Source of the DNA: JACCWP01 sp963785115
GTDB taxonomy: Bacteria; Actinomycetota; Actinomycetes; Propionibacteriales; Nocardioidaceae
DNA length: 64,000 bases
Direction of reading: 5' to 3'
Assembly: GCA_963785115.1 (NCBI GenBank)
Contig: CAWATY010000009.1
Location: 186,001-250,000 of the forward strand
Part shown: positions 25,302-34,418 of the stretch, in pieces
Numbering within the stretch: position 1 is the stretch's first letter
Layout: each line of letters opens with the position of its first letter
Translations under genes and position numbers: made by a program
The notes under the pieces: generated by a model
Told to the model about the DNA's origin: nothing
What the model saw: the letters and a program-made list of their open reading frames with translations, nothing else
Database searches by the model: none

Positions 25302-25496
25302 ATGGGCACCGGAGCGGCGACGCGACGGCAGGTGGGCGGTGGGCGACTGCCCGACCCCAGCGAGCCGTCGCGCGGCACGTCGCAGCGGCGGATCCGCGAG
25401 GACGCCCGCGACGGGGCCTACGTGATGCTGTTCACCGGCCTGGCCTCCACGGTCACGGCGTTGTCATTCGTGCTGCTCGCCCGGCTGGCCGGTTGA
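25302..25496 (+). CDS. Small membrane protein between mraZ and rsmH
   Basis: 64 aa. The first 38 residues are polar and basic with Gly/Arg/Ser; the rest is one membrane helix (YVMLFTGLASTVTALSFVLLA). ATG 25302 follows GAGGGG at about 8 nt. It ends 4 nt before the rsmH start, so it is in the dcw transcript. I do not recognise a family; its place suggests a small division-associated membrane protein, by location only. The 177-bp gap before it holds two copies of a CCGGTGCCAGC motif (near 25158 and 25180) and nothing else clear. Confidence 0.6.
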   Translation: MGTGAATRRQVGGGRLPDPSEPSRGTSQRRIREDARDGAYVMLFTGLASTVTALSFVLLARLAG

Positions 25497-25500
25497 TCCG

Positions 25501-26526
25501 GTGGACGCGACCCCACCGCCGCGCGGACGGGACACCCCCGCCGGCGGGCACGTGCCGGTGCTGGTCGACCGCGTCGTCGAGCTGCTGGCACCGGCACTGA
25601 GCCACCCGGGCTCGGTCCTGGTCGACGCGACGCTCGGGCTCGGCGGACACAGCGCCGCCGTGCTCGAGCGGTGCCCCGAGGCACGCGTCGTCGGGATCGA
25701 CCGCGACCCCGCGGCGCTCGCCGTGGCGCGGGAGCGCCTCACGCCGTACGCGCATCGGGTGACGTACGTCGAGTCCGTCTACGACGCCGTCGCCGACGTC
25801 GTGGCCGAGCACGGACGCGGCGAGCCGGGCCCGGCTCGTCGCTCGACTCACGGAACGCGGTGCGTCGACGCCGTGCTCTTCGACCTCGGCGTGTCGTCGG
25901 TGCAGCTGGACCGGCCGGAGCGCGGCTTCTCGTACGCCCACGACGCCCCACTGGACATGCGGATGGGCCCCGGCGACGGCCCCACCGCGGCCGAGTTGCT
26001 CAACGCCTGGCCGGCCCGCGACCTGAGTCGGGTGCTCCGCGAGTACGGCGAGGAACGCTTCGCCCGCCGGATCGCCGACGCGGTGGTCCGGGCCCGGGAG
26101 ACCGAGCCCTTCACCCACAGCGGCCGACTCGTCGACGTGGTGCGGCAGGCGATCCCGGCGGCTGCCCGCCGGCAGGGAGGCCACCCCGCCAAGCGCACGT
26201 TCCAGGCCTTGCGGATCGCGGTCAACGACGAGCTGGCCGTGCTGCGTCGCGCGTTTCCCGCCGCCATCGACGTCACCTGCCTGCACGGCCGCGTGGTGGT
26301 GCTCGCCTACCACTCGCTCGAGGATCGCATCGTCAAGACCGAGCTGGCCGCGCGGGCGCGGGCCGACGTCCCCGACGACCTGCCGGTGGTCCCGGCCGGG
26401 CACGGTCCCAGCCTGCGGCTGCTGACCCGAGGTGCGGAGCAGGCGAGCGAGGACGAGGTCGCCGCCAATCCGCGAGCGCGCTCGGTGCGGCTGCGCGCCG
26501 CCGAGCGGATCGAGGCAGCGGCATGA
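25501..26526 (+). CDS. rsmH: 16S rRNA (cytosine-1402-N4)-methyltransferase
   Basis: 341 aa (MraW). The SAM site is LVDATLGLGGHSAAVLERCP with the acidic VVGIDRDPAAL. Family signatures are CVDAVLFDLGVSSVQLDRPERGFSY, PLDMRMGPG, FARRIADAVV and VVLAYHSLEDRIVK. It methylates N4 of C1402 in 16S rRNA. There is a short insert between the SAM strand and the DLG motif (GRGEPGPARRSTHGT). It overlaps ftsL by 4 nt (ATGA). Confidence 0.95.
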   Translation: MDATPPPRGRDTPAGGHVPVLVDRVVELLAPALSHPGSVLVDATLGLGGHSAAVLERCPEARVVGIDRDPAALAVARERLTPYAHRVTYVESVYDAVADVVAEHGRGEPGPARRSTHGTRCVDAVLFDLGVSSVQLDRPERGFSYAHDAPLDMRMGPGDGPTAAELLNAWPARDLSRVLREYGEERFARRIADAVVRARETEPFTHSGRLVDVVRQAIPAAARRQGGHPAKRTFQALRIAVNDELAVLRRAFPAAIDVTCLHGRVVVLAYHSLEDRIVKTELAARARADVPDDLPVVPAGHGPSLRLLTRGAEQASEDEVAANPRARSVRLRAAERIEAAA

Positions 26527-26999
26527 GCACGTCGAGCGGCGCACGGACTGCGGCCCGTACGGCGCGTACCGGCACGCGGACGTCCACCCAGGCCGCGCTG
26601 CGGGTCGTCCCGCCGCGCATGGCGGCGCCCGGGCGGGCATTCGTCGTGTTGCTGGTGGGCGTCCTCGCGGCGGGGCTGGTGGGCCTGCTCGTCCTCAACA
26701 CCGCGATGCAGCGCGCCGCGTTCCGGCTCGAGTCACTGAGCGCGGATGCCGACCGCCTGGAGATGCGTCGCCAGGTGCTCGACCTGCAGGTCGACCGGAT
26801 GGGCAGCCCGGAGGTGCTGGCACGGCGCGCCACCGAGCTGGGCATGGTGCAGATGACCACGCCGGTCTTCCTGCGGCTCTCCGACGGAACAGTGCTCGGC
26901 GACCCCCACCCGGCCGTGGCCGGGATCGCACCGCCGATGGTGCCCCCGGCAGGGTTCGAGGCAACGCCACCACAGCGCCCCCGCGGGGACGCGCGGTGA
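26523..26999 (+). CDS. ftsL: Cell division protein FtsL
   Basis: 158 aa bitopic protein. A basic N-terminus of about 40 residues precedes one helix at about 38-60 (AFVVLLVGVLAAGLVGLLVLN) and a coiled coil (FRLESLSADADRLEMRRQVLDLQVDRMG), then a Pro-rich tail. With FtsB- and FtsQ-type partners it recruits FtsW/FtsI. It is assigned by position between rsmH and ftsI and by topology, since FtsL is poorly conserved. Overlaps both neighbours by 4 nt. Confidence 0.85.
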   Translation: MSTSSGARTAARTARTGTRTSTQAALRVVPPRMAAPGRAFVVLLVGVLAAGLVGLLVLNTAMQRAAFRLESLSADADRLEMRRQVLDLQVDRMGSPEVLARRATELGMVQMTTPVFLRLSDGTVLGDPHPAVAGIAPPMVPPAGFEATPPQRPRGDAR

Positions 27000-28765
27000 T
27001 CCGCCGGTCCCGCCGCACTCGGCGCAGCGCGGCCGAGCGGCGCCGGAACCGGCTGCACACGCGGGTGCGCACGGCATTCCTGCTGGTGGCCTTCGTGCTC
27101 TCGCTGTTCGCCGCCCGGCTGGTCCAGCTGCAGGGCGTGGACGCGTCAGCGTATGCGTCGATGGCGGCTGCCGAGTCGACCCGCACCGTGACGCTGCACG
27201 CCGCCCGCGGCACCATCGTCGACCGCAATGGCGTCGAGCTCGCGACCAGCGTCGACGCCGTCGCCCTGGCCGCCGACCCCACCCAGACCAGTGACCAGGC
27301 GCCCGAGATCGCCGCGGTCCTCGTCCGGACCCTGGGGCTCGACTACTTCGCCACCGTCGACGCGCTGCGCGAGCCCGACACGCAGTTCGCCTACCTGGCC
27401 CGCCAGGTGCCGGAGTGGAAGGCGGAGCGTGCGCTGAGGCAGCTCCGGGAGGCCGGGCTGGCCGGCGTCTACACCGAGCGGGACCCGCTGCGGATCTACC
27501 CGGCCGGCGACGTGGGCGCCAACCTGATCGGGTTCGTCGGCCAGGACGGAGTCGGGCTGGAGGGCCTGGAGCGGGTCTTCGACTTCTTCATGTCGGGGCA
27601 CGACGGCGAGGCGACGTACACCGTGGCGCCCGACGGGGAGCAGATCCCGCTCAGCCCCAGCGCCGAGCAGCAGCCGCGAACCGGCGTGGGCCTGCAGCTC
27701 ACCATCGACCGTGACGTGCAGTGGTACGCGCAACGCCGGCTGGCCCAGGCGGTCGACCAGACCGGCGGCGAGTCGGGTGTCGCCGTCACCCTCGACGTCG
27801 ACACCGGTCAGGTGATCGCGCTCGCCGACTACCCGACCTACGACCCCAACCACCCGGCGGCCAGTCCGAAGCGCGACCGAGGCAGCCGCGCGGTGCAGAA
27901 CGTCTACGAGCCGGGCAGCGTCGAGAAGGTGCTGACCTTCGGAGCGCTGCTCGACGCCGGCCTGGTCCGGCCCACCAGTCGACTGCACGTCCCGCCGTCA
28001 CTGACGTTCGACGGCCACACCGTGCACGACGACTGGTCCCACGGCTGGATGCGCCTCACGGCCGCGGGCATCCTCGCCAAGTCGTCGAACCTCGGCACCA
28101 TTCGGGCCGGCGAGCGGCTGCCGAAGCACCAGCTCGAGCGCTACCTGCGCGCGTTCGGCCTCGGCGACGCGACCCGGGTGGGACTGTCCGGTGAGTCGAA
28201 CGGACTGCTCGCACCGGCCGCGGCATGGTCGGACATCCAGCGCGCCAACATCCTGTTCGGCCAGGGCGTCTCGGTCACGGCCCTGCAGATGGCTGCGGCG
28301 ATCAACGCCGTGGCCAACGACGGCGTCTACGTGCAGCCGTCCCTGCTGCAGTCGGTCCTGGCCGACGGCGTGCCGGGGGAGCGGTTCGAGCCGGAGACCC
28401 ACCGGGTGATCTCGACCGCGGCCGCCGAGGACCTGCAGCAGATGATGGAGGCGGTGACCGGCGACGAGGGCACCGGCGTCGAGGGCCGCATCCCCGGTTA
28501 CCGGGTGGCCGGCAAGACGGGAACCGCGCAGCGCGTCGTCAACGGCGTGTACGCGCCGGGCCAGCGGGTGATCTCGTTCGCGGGCTTCGCGCCGGTCGAC
28601 GACCCGCAGTACATGACGTACGTGGTCATCGACTACCCCAAGGACGGCAGCTTCGGCGGCACCGCCTGCGCCCCGGTGTTCCGCGACATCATGGCCCACG
28701 TCCTGCAGCGCTACGCCGTCCCGCCGTCGGGCACGCGCGCCCCCAGGATCCCGTTGACCTGGTGA
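26996..28765 (+). CDS. ftsI: Septal peptidoglycan transpeptidase FtsI (PBP3)
   Basis: 589 aa from GTG 26996 (GTGA overlap with ftsL). One N-terminal helix (VRTAFLLVAFVLSLFAARLVQLQ) is followed by the pedestal domain (ARGTIVDRNGVELATSV) and the transpeptidase domain with S308-V-E-K311 (YEPGSVEK), S363-S364-N365 and K507-T-G (AGKTGTAQR). It cross-links septal peptidoglycan and is a beta-lactam target. No PASTA domains. ftsW, its glycosyltransferase partner, is in the same cluster. Confidence 0.95.
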   Translation: MIRRSRRTRRSAAERRRNRLHTRVRTAFLLVAFVLSLFAARLVQLQGVDASAYASMAAAESTRTVTLHAARGTIVDRNGVELATSVDAVALAADPTQTSDQAPEIAAVLVRTLGLDYFATVDALREPDTQFAYLARQVPEWKAERALRQLREAGLAGVYTERDPLRIYPAGDVGANLIGFVGQDGVGLEGLERVFDFFMSGHDGEATYTVAPDGEQIPLSPSAEQQPRTGVGLQLTIDRDVQWYAQRRLAQAVDQTGGESGVAVTLDVDTGQVIALADYPTYDPNHPAASPKRDRGSRAVQNVYEPGSVEKVLTFGALLDAGLVRPTSRLHVPPSLTFDGHTVHDDWSHGWMRLTAAGILAKSSNLGTIRAGERLPKHQLERYLRAFGLGDATRVGLSGESNGLLAPAAAWSDIQRANILFGQGVSVTALQMAAAINAVANDGVYVQPSLLQSVLADGVPGERFEPETHRVISTAAAEDLQQMMEAVTGDEGTGVEGRIPGYRVAGKTGTAQRVVNGVYAPGQRVISFAGFAPVDDPQYMTYVVIDYPKDGSFGGTACAPVFRDIMAHVLQRYAVPPSGTRAPRIPLTW

Positions 28766-28826
28766 GCCCCGGTAGCGTTCCCGGGTCGCCCCACGCCTGG
28801 TCCAGCCCTTCGACGGAGCCCTGTCC

Positions 28827-30395
28827 GTGAGCACCGAGTCCGCCCTCGACGCGCGCCCCGCGCGGGTGGCGGCGACCCGGTTGGCCGACCTCGTCGATGC
28901 GCTGCGACGGTCCGGTGTGGACGTCGACGTGCGACCAAGGCCCGATGCCGTGGAGGTCAGGGCCGTGGAGGTCACCGGCCTGACCCTCGACTCGCGCACG
29001 GTACGCGCCGGTGATCTGTACGCGGCGCTGCCGGGTGCGACCACGCACGGGGCCCGGTTCGCGACGACGGCGATCGCGGCCGGTGCGGTCGCAGTCCTGA
29101 CCGATCCCGAGGGCGCGGCAGCGGTCGGCGGACCGGAAGTGCCGGTCGTCGTCGCCCCCCGACCGCGTGGCCTGCTCGGCGGGCTCGCAGCGACGGTCTA
29201 CGGCCACCCCGCGGAGCAGATGCTCACCGTCGGAGTCACCGGCACCCAGGGCAAGACCACGGTCACCTACCTGCTGGAGGCCGCCCTGGCCGGCGCCGGG
29301 CGGACGACGGGTCTGGTGGGCACGACCGGTGCTCGCGTCGCCGGGCGGCCGGTGGCCTCGCGGCTGACCACCCCGGAGGCGCCCGAGCTGCACGCTCTGC
29401 TCGCCGTCATGCACGAGGCCGGCGTCGACGCCTGCGCGCTGGAGGTGTCCAGCCACGCGCTGGTGCAGGGTCGAGTCGACGGGGTGCGCTTCGACGTCGC
29501 GGTGTTCCTCAACCTCGGGCGCGACCACCTCGACTTCCACGACGGCATCGAGGACTACTTCGCCGCCAAGGCCAGCCTGTTCACCCCCGAGCGTGCCCGG
29601 CGCGCGGTCGTCGACGTCGGCGACCCGTGGGGGAGGCGGCTGGCGGAGGAGTGCGCGCTCCCGATCACGACCTGCACCGCCGATGCCGCTGTCGACGCCG
29701 ACTGGCGGGCCGTCGACGTCGTGCTCGGAGCGGACGGCAGCGACTTCACCGCGGTGGGTCCCGACGACCGGCGGGTCCGGTCGCGGGTGCCGCTGCCCGG
29801 CGCCTTCAACGTCCGCAACGCGCTCGCGGTGGTTGCCGCGGCCGACTCCGCGGGACTCGACCTCGATGCTGCCGCCGCGGCGCTCGGCCACGCACCGGGA
29901 GTGCCGGGGCGGATGGAGCGGATCGACGCCGGCCAGGACTTCCTGGCGGTCGTCGACTACGCCCACAAGCCCGATGCCGTCGAGGCCGTGCTCTCCGCGG
30001 TGCGTCCGGCGACGGCAGGCCGACTGCTGGTCGTGCTCGGGGCGGGCGGTGACCGCGACCCCGGCAAGCGGACGCTGATGGGCGAGGTGGCCGGCCGGCT
30101 CGCCGACGTGGTGGTGGTGACTGACGACAACCCGCGAGGCGAGGATCCGGCCCGCATCCGGGCCGGCCTGCTGGCCGGGGCGGGCAGCGGGGACGCGGAG
30201 CTGGTCGAGGTCGGCGACCGGGGTGCCGCCATCGCGCACGCGGTCGGGCTGGCTGGTCCGGGCGACACGCTCGTCGTGGCGGGCAAGGGACACGAGACCG
30301 GCCAGGAGATCGCCGGCACCGTGCACCCCTTCGACGACCGCAACGTGCTCCGGGCCGCCCTCCAGGGGCGCCGCGAGCAGGAGGCACCGGCGTGA
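28827..30395 (+). CDS. murE: UDP-MurNAc-tripeptide synthetase MurE
   Basis: 522 aa. It adds the third stem residue to UDP-MurNAc-L-Ala-D-Glu in the cytoplasm. ATP site TVGVTGTQGKTTVTYLLEAA, then LEVSSHALVQGRVDG. DNPRGEDP near residue 436 is the diaminopimelate-binding signature, so the wall is of DAP type; Nocardioidaceae usually have LL-DAP. GTG 28827 has GGAG 8 nt upstream. The 61-bp gap from ftsI contains TAGCGT (28773-28778), a possible internal -10, the only real gap in this part of the cluster. Confidence 0.95.
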   Translation: MSTESALDARPARVAATRLADLVDALRRSGVDVDVRPRPDAVEVRAVEVTGLTLDSRTVRAGDLYAALPGATTHGARFATTAIAAGAVAVLTDPEGAAAVGGPEVPVVVAPRPRGLLGGLAATVYGHPAEQMLTVGVTGTQGKTTVTYLLEAALAGAGRTTGLVGTTGARVAGRPVASRLTTPEAPELHALLAVMHEAGVDACALEVSSHALVQGRVDGVRFDVAVFLNLGRDHLDFHDGIEDYFAAKASLFTPERARRAVVDVGDPWGRRLAEECALPITTCTADAAVDADWRAVDVVLGADGSDFTAVGPDDRRVRSRVPLPGAFNVRNALAVVAAADSAGLDLDAAAAALGHAPGVPGRMERIDAGQDFLAVVDYAHKPDAVEAVLSAVRPATAGRLLVVLGAGGDRDPGKRTLMGEVAGRLADVVVVTDDNPRGEDPARIRAGLLAGAGSGDAELVEVGDRGAAIAHAVGLAGPGDTLVVAGKGHETGQEIAGTVHPFDDRNVLRAALQGRREQEAPA

Positions 30396-31828
30396 TCCCG
30401 ATGCCCCTCGGTGAGCTGGCCGAGGCCGTCGGCGGCCGGCTCGCCGGTCGGGCGGACGTCGTCGTCAGCGCGCCCGCCTCGATCGACTCCCGGGCGGTGG
30501 ACCCGGGCGGCCTGTTCGTGGCGGTCCCTGGCGAGCGCGTCGACGGCCACGAGTTCACGGCCGAGGCGATCGCCGCGGGCGCGGCCGCCGTGCTCGCCCA
30601 AAGAGACGTGGATGCTCCGGCGGTCCTGGTCGACGACACCACCGAGGCGCTCGGCCGGCTGGCCGCTGCCGTGCGACTGCAGCTCGGCTGCACGACCGTG
30701 GCGCTCACCGGGTCGCAGGGCAAGACCGGCACCAAGGACATGGTCGCGCACCTGCTCGCTCCCGAGGGGCCGGTGGTGGCGCCGGTGGGGTCGCACAACA
30801 ACGAGCTCGGGGTGCCGCTCACCGTGCTGCAGGCCGACGCGTCCACCGCGTACCTGGTCTGCGAGATGGGCGCCCGGCACCATGGCGACATCCGCTACCT
30901 GTGCGAGATCGTGCGGCCGTCGGTCGGCCTCGTCCTCAACGTCGGGGTCGCCCACCTGGGCGAGTTCGGCAGTCGCGACGAGATCGCCCGGGCCAAGGGT
31001 GAGCTGGTCGAGGCGCTGCCGGCCGACGGGGTGGCCGTGCTGAACGCCGACGATCCGCGGGTGGCAGCGATGGCGTCGCGCACCGCGGCCCGGGTCGTGA
31101 CGTTCGGCGAGTCCGCTGGCGCCGACGTGCGGCTGAGCGACCTGCGGCTGGACGAATCCGGGCGGCCCGCCTTCACGCTCGGGGCCGACGCGGGCTTTGT
31201 CGACCTGCAGCTGCGCACGCTCGGCGCCCACCAGGCGCTGAACGCGGCCGCGGCCGCCGCGACCGCACTGGCCGTCGGCGTGCCTCTCGACGACGTCGCC
31301 GCCCGGCTGGCGACGGCCGAGCCGCTGTCTCGGTGGCGGATGGAGGCGCAGCAGCGCGCCGACGGCGTGCTGGTGATCAACGACGCGTACAACGCCAACC
31401 CCGACTCGATGCGGGCGGCGCTGCAGACGCTCGTCGTGGTCGCGGCCGGCCGGCCGGGGCGCTCCTTCGCGGTGCTCGGCGAGATGCGCGAGCTGGGCGC
31501 CACGTCGGAGCAGGAGCACGCCGCGGTCGGCCGGCTGGTCGCCGAGCTCGGGGTCGACGAGCTGGTCGTGGTCGGCGAGCCCGCCCGGGCGGTCGCCGAC
31601 GGTGCGCGCCAGGCGGGCGCGCGTGCGCAGCCGGTCGTGGTGTCCGACCAGGCGGGCGCGCTGGCGTACCTGGAGGGCCGGCTGCGCCCCGGCGACGTCG
31701 TGCTGGTGAAGGCGTCGCGCGCCACCGGGCTCGAGCGCGTCGCGGCCACACTGCTGCAGGACGCGGGCGATACTGCTGCCGGCAGCGACAGCGCCGCCAC
31801 GCCGTCCGGAGGGACCCCCCGCCGATGA
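30392..31828 (+). CDS. murF: UDP-MurNAc-tripeptide-D-Ala-D-Ala ligase MurF
   Basis: 478 aa. ATP site TVALTGSQGKTGTKDMVAHLL, followed by GSHNNELGVPLTVLQ, ARHHGDIRYLCEIVRPSVGLVLNVG and NDAYNANPDSMRAAL, all hallmarks of MurF. It adds D-Ala-D-Ala to make the pentapeptide. GTG 30392 overlaps the murE stop and has AGGAGG upstream; it overlaps mraY by 4 nt. Confidence 0.95.
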   Translation: MIPMPLGELAEAVGGRLAGRADVVVSAPASIDSRAVDPGGLFVAVPGERVDGHEFTAEAIAAGAAAVLAQRDVDAPAVLVDDTTEALGRLAAAVRLQLGCTTVALTGSQGKTGTKDMVAHLLAPEGPVVAPVGSHNNELGVPLTVLQADASTAYLVCEMGARHHGDIRYLCEIVRPSVGLVLNVGVAHLGEFGSRDEIARAKGELVEALPADGVAVLNADDPRVAAMASRTAARVVTFGESAGADVRLSDLRLDESGRPAFTLGADAGFVDLQLRTLGAHQALNAAAAAATALAVGVPLDDVAARLATAEPLSRWRMEAQQRADGVLVINDAYNANPDSMRAALQTLVVVAAGRPGRSFAVLGEMRELGATSEQEHAAVGRLVAELGVDELVVVGEPARAVADGARQAGARAQPVVVSDQAGALAYLEGRLRPGDVVLVKASRATGLERVAATLLQDAGDTAAGSDSAATPSGGTPRR

Positions 31829-32886
31829 GAGCGATCCTGCTGGGCGGGGGACTCGCGCTGCTGGGCACGCTGCTCGGGACCCGGGTCGCCATCCAGCTGC
31901 TGGTCTCCCGCGGCTACGGACAGCCGATCCGCGACGACGGACCGACCACGCACCACACCAAGCGCGGCACACCCACCATGGGTGGCCTCGTCATCGTCGC
32001 CTCCGCGGTTGGGGGCTACGGGCTCGCCGTGCTGCTCACGCAGACCCGGCCGTCGGCGTCGGCGCTGCTGCTGCTGTTCCTGTTCACCGGCATGGGTCTG
32101 GTCGGCTTCCTCGACGACTACATCAAGGTGGTCAAGCAGCGCAGCCTCGGCCTGCGCAGCAAGGCCAAGTTCGGCGGGCAGACGCTCGTCGCGGTCGTGT
32201 TCACCGTGCTCGCCCTGCAGTTCCCCGACGAGAACCAGCGCACCCCGATCTCCCAGGGCGTGTCGTTCATCCGCGACTTCTCGTGGGAGCTGCCGCTGGT
32301 GCTCGTCGTCGTCTGGGTGATGATCCTGATCGCCGGCTACAGCAACGCCGTCAACCTCACCGACGGCCTGGACGGCCTGGCCACCGGCTCGGCGGCCATG
32401 GTGTTCGCGGCGTACATGCTGGTGAACATCTGGCAGAACAACCAGTCGTGCGCCACCCATGCCGGACCGCGCTGCTACGAGGTGCGCGACCCGCTCGACC
32501 TGGCCCTCGTCGCGGCGTCCATCACCGGTGCGTGCTTCGGCTTCCTGTGGTGGAACGCCTCGCCGGCCAAGATCATCATGGGCGACACCGGCTCGCTGTC
32601 GCTCGGCGGCGCGCTGGCCGGCCTCGCGGTCATGACCCGCACCGAGCTGCTGCTGGTCGTGCTCGGTGGGCTGTTCGTCATCATCACGATGTCGGTGATC
32701 CTGCAGGTGGGCTGGTTCAAGCTCAGCAAGGGCAAACGGCTGTTCCGGATGGCACCGCTGCAGCACCACTTCGAGCTCAAGGGCTGGGCCGAGGTCACCA
32801 TCGTCATCCGGTTCTGGATCATCTGCGGTCTGTGCGTGGGGGCCGGCATGGGCGTCTTCTACGCCGAGTGGGTGTCCGGCGCGTGA
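31825..32886 (+). CDS. mraY: Phospho-MurNAc-pentapeptide transferase MraY
   Basis: 353 aa, about ten membrane helices. It transfers phospho-MurNAc-pentapeptide to undecaprenyl phosphate, giving lipid I. Signatures: HHTKRGTPTMGGLVIV, VGFLDDYIKVVKQRSLGL with the catalytic Asp pair, YSNAVNLTDGLDGLA, and the HHH-type loop APLQHHFELKGWAE near the end. Start ATG 31825 overlaps the murF stop. Confidence 0.96.
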   Translation: MRAILLGGGLALLGTLLGTRVAIQLLVSRGYGQPIRDDGPTTHHTKRGTPTMGGLVIVASAVGGYGLAVLLTQTRPSASALLLLFLFTGMGLVGFLDDYIKVVKQRSLGLRSKAKFGGQTLVAVVFTVLALQFPDENQRTPISQGVSFIRDFSWELPLVLVVVWVMILIAGYSNAVNLTDGLDGLATGSAAMVFAAYMLVNIWQNNQSCATHAGPRCYEVRDPLDLALVAASITGACFGFLWWNASPAKIIMGDTGSLSLGGALAGLAVMTRTELLLVVLGGLFVIITMSVILQVGWFKLSKGKRLFRMAPLQHHFELKGWAEVTIVIRFWIICGLCVGAGMGVFYAEWVSGA

Positions 32887-34346
32887 GCGCCGCACCACGC
32901 GACCTGGACCGGCTCGGACGCGACGACTCCTGGGAGGGCGTCCACGCCGTCGTCGGCGGGCTCGCCGTCACCGGGTACGCCGCCGCCGACACCCTGGTCC
33001 AGCTGGGCGCCCGGGTCACCGTGCTCGACGACGCCGACACCGACGCCCTCCGCGAAAAGGCGCAGATCCTCAGCGTGCTCGGCGCCGACGTCCGCCTGGG
33101 GCCGGGCTCGACGTCCGACCTGCCTGCCGGCGCCGACCTCGTCGTGCCCACCCCGGGCATGCCCCCGACGGCGCCGCTGCACGTCCAGGCGTCGGCGCGA
33201 GGGGTGCCGCTGTGGGCCGAGGTCGAGCTGGGCTGGCGGCTGCGGGGGAGCGATCCGGCCCCCTGGCTGTGCGTCACGGGCAGCAACGGCAAGACCACCA
33301 CGGTGCAGATGCTGGACACCATCCTGCGGGCCGCCGGGCTGGCCAGCGTCGCGGTGGGCAACGTCGGCGCCCCGGTGTCCGAGGCGATGATGAGCCCGGC
33401 CCGGCCGGACGTGCTCGCGGTCGAGCTGTCCAGCTTCCAGCTGCACACCGTCCGGACGGTGTCGCCGGAGGCGTCGGTCGTGCTCAACATCGCTCGCGAC
33501 CACCTCGACTGGTACGGCGGGTCGATGGATGCGTACGTGCGCGACAAGGGCCGGGTGTACGAGCGGACCCGGGTCGCCTGCATCCACAACCTCGCCGATC
33601 CCGAGACCGAGCGGCTGGTCCGCCAGGCCGACGTCGTCGAGGGGTGCCGCGCGGTGGGGTTCGGCCTCGGCGTGCCACCGGTGGGTGCGGTCGGCGTGGT
33701 GGACGACGTGATTGCCGACCGGGCGTTCGTCCCGGAGCGGGCCACGTCCGCCGCCGAGCTGGCATCGGTGCACGACGTCACCCCGCTGGCGCCGCACACG
33801 CTGGCCGACGCGGTCGCCGCCGCGGCACTCGCCCGCGCGCACGGCGTGCCCGCCGCCGCGGTCCGGGACGGGCTGCGCCGCTTCCGCCCCGACGCGCACC
33901 GGATCAGCACCGTCGGCGAGATCGGCGGGGTGCGGTTCGTCGACGACTCCAAGGCGACCAACCCGCACGCGGCGGAGGCGTCGCTGCGCACGTACGACCC
34001 GGTGGTGTGGGTCGCGGGTGGGCTGGCCAAGGGCGCGAGCTTCGACGACCTCGTCACCGCAATCGCGACGCGGCTGCGCGGAGCGGTGCTGCTCGGGCGC
34101 GACCGGGCGGACCTGGCCGCGGCGCTGCGGCGACACGCGCCCGATGTCCCGGTGATCGACGCGGGGGACGGCGAGACTGACGCCACCAGCGTGATGGACC
34201 GGGTCATCGACGCCGCGGTCGGGCTCGCCCGACCCGGCGACACCGTGTTGTTGGCGCCGGCGTGTGCGTCGCAGGACATGTTCCGCGACTACGGCGCACG
34301 CGGCGACGCCTTCGCCGACTCGGTCCGGCGACGCGCAGGCGGGTGA
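32883..34346 (+). CDS. murD: UDP-MurNAc-L-Ala:D-Glu ligase MurD
   Basis: 487 aa from GTG 32883 (GTGA overlap with mraY). The N-terminal Rossmann part (VVGGLAVTGYAAADTLVQLG) has GLAVTG where many MurD have GxGxTG. The ATP loop is LCVTGSNGKTTTVQMLDTIL, then AVELSSFQL and RFVDDSKATNPHAAEASL. It adds D-glutamate to UDP-MurNAc-L-Ala. The end LLAPACASQDMFRDYGARGDAF is typical. Confidence 0.95.
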   Translation: MSAAPRDLDRLGRDDSWEGVHAVVGGLAVTGYAAADTLVQLGARVTVLDDADTDALREKAQILSVLGADVRLGPGSTSDLPAGADLVVPTPGMPPTAPLHVQASARGVPLWAEVELGWRLRGSDPAPWLCVTGSNGKTTTVQMLDTILRAAGLASVAVGNVGAPVSEAMMSPARPDVLAVELSSFQLHTVRTVSPEASVVLNIARDHLDWYGGSMDAYVRDKGRVYERTRVACIHNLADPETERLVRQADVVEGCRAVGFGLGVPPVGAVGVVDDVIADRAFVPERATSAAELASVHDVTPLAPHTLADAVAAAALARAHGVPAAAVRDGLRRFRPDAHRISTVGEIGGVRFVDDSKATNPHAAEASLRTYDPVVWVAGGLAKGASFDDLVTAIATRLRGAVLLGRDRADLAAALRRHAPDVPVIDAGDGETDATSVMDRVIDAAVGLARPGDTVLLAPACASQDMFRDYGARGDAFADSVRRRAGG

Positions 34347-34418
34347 GGGGGAGCCCCGGAGAGCAGGCGGACGAGGCAGGTCGGCAAGCAGGCCGAGCAC
34401 ACCGGACGGAGGGTGGCC

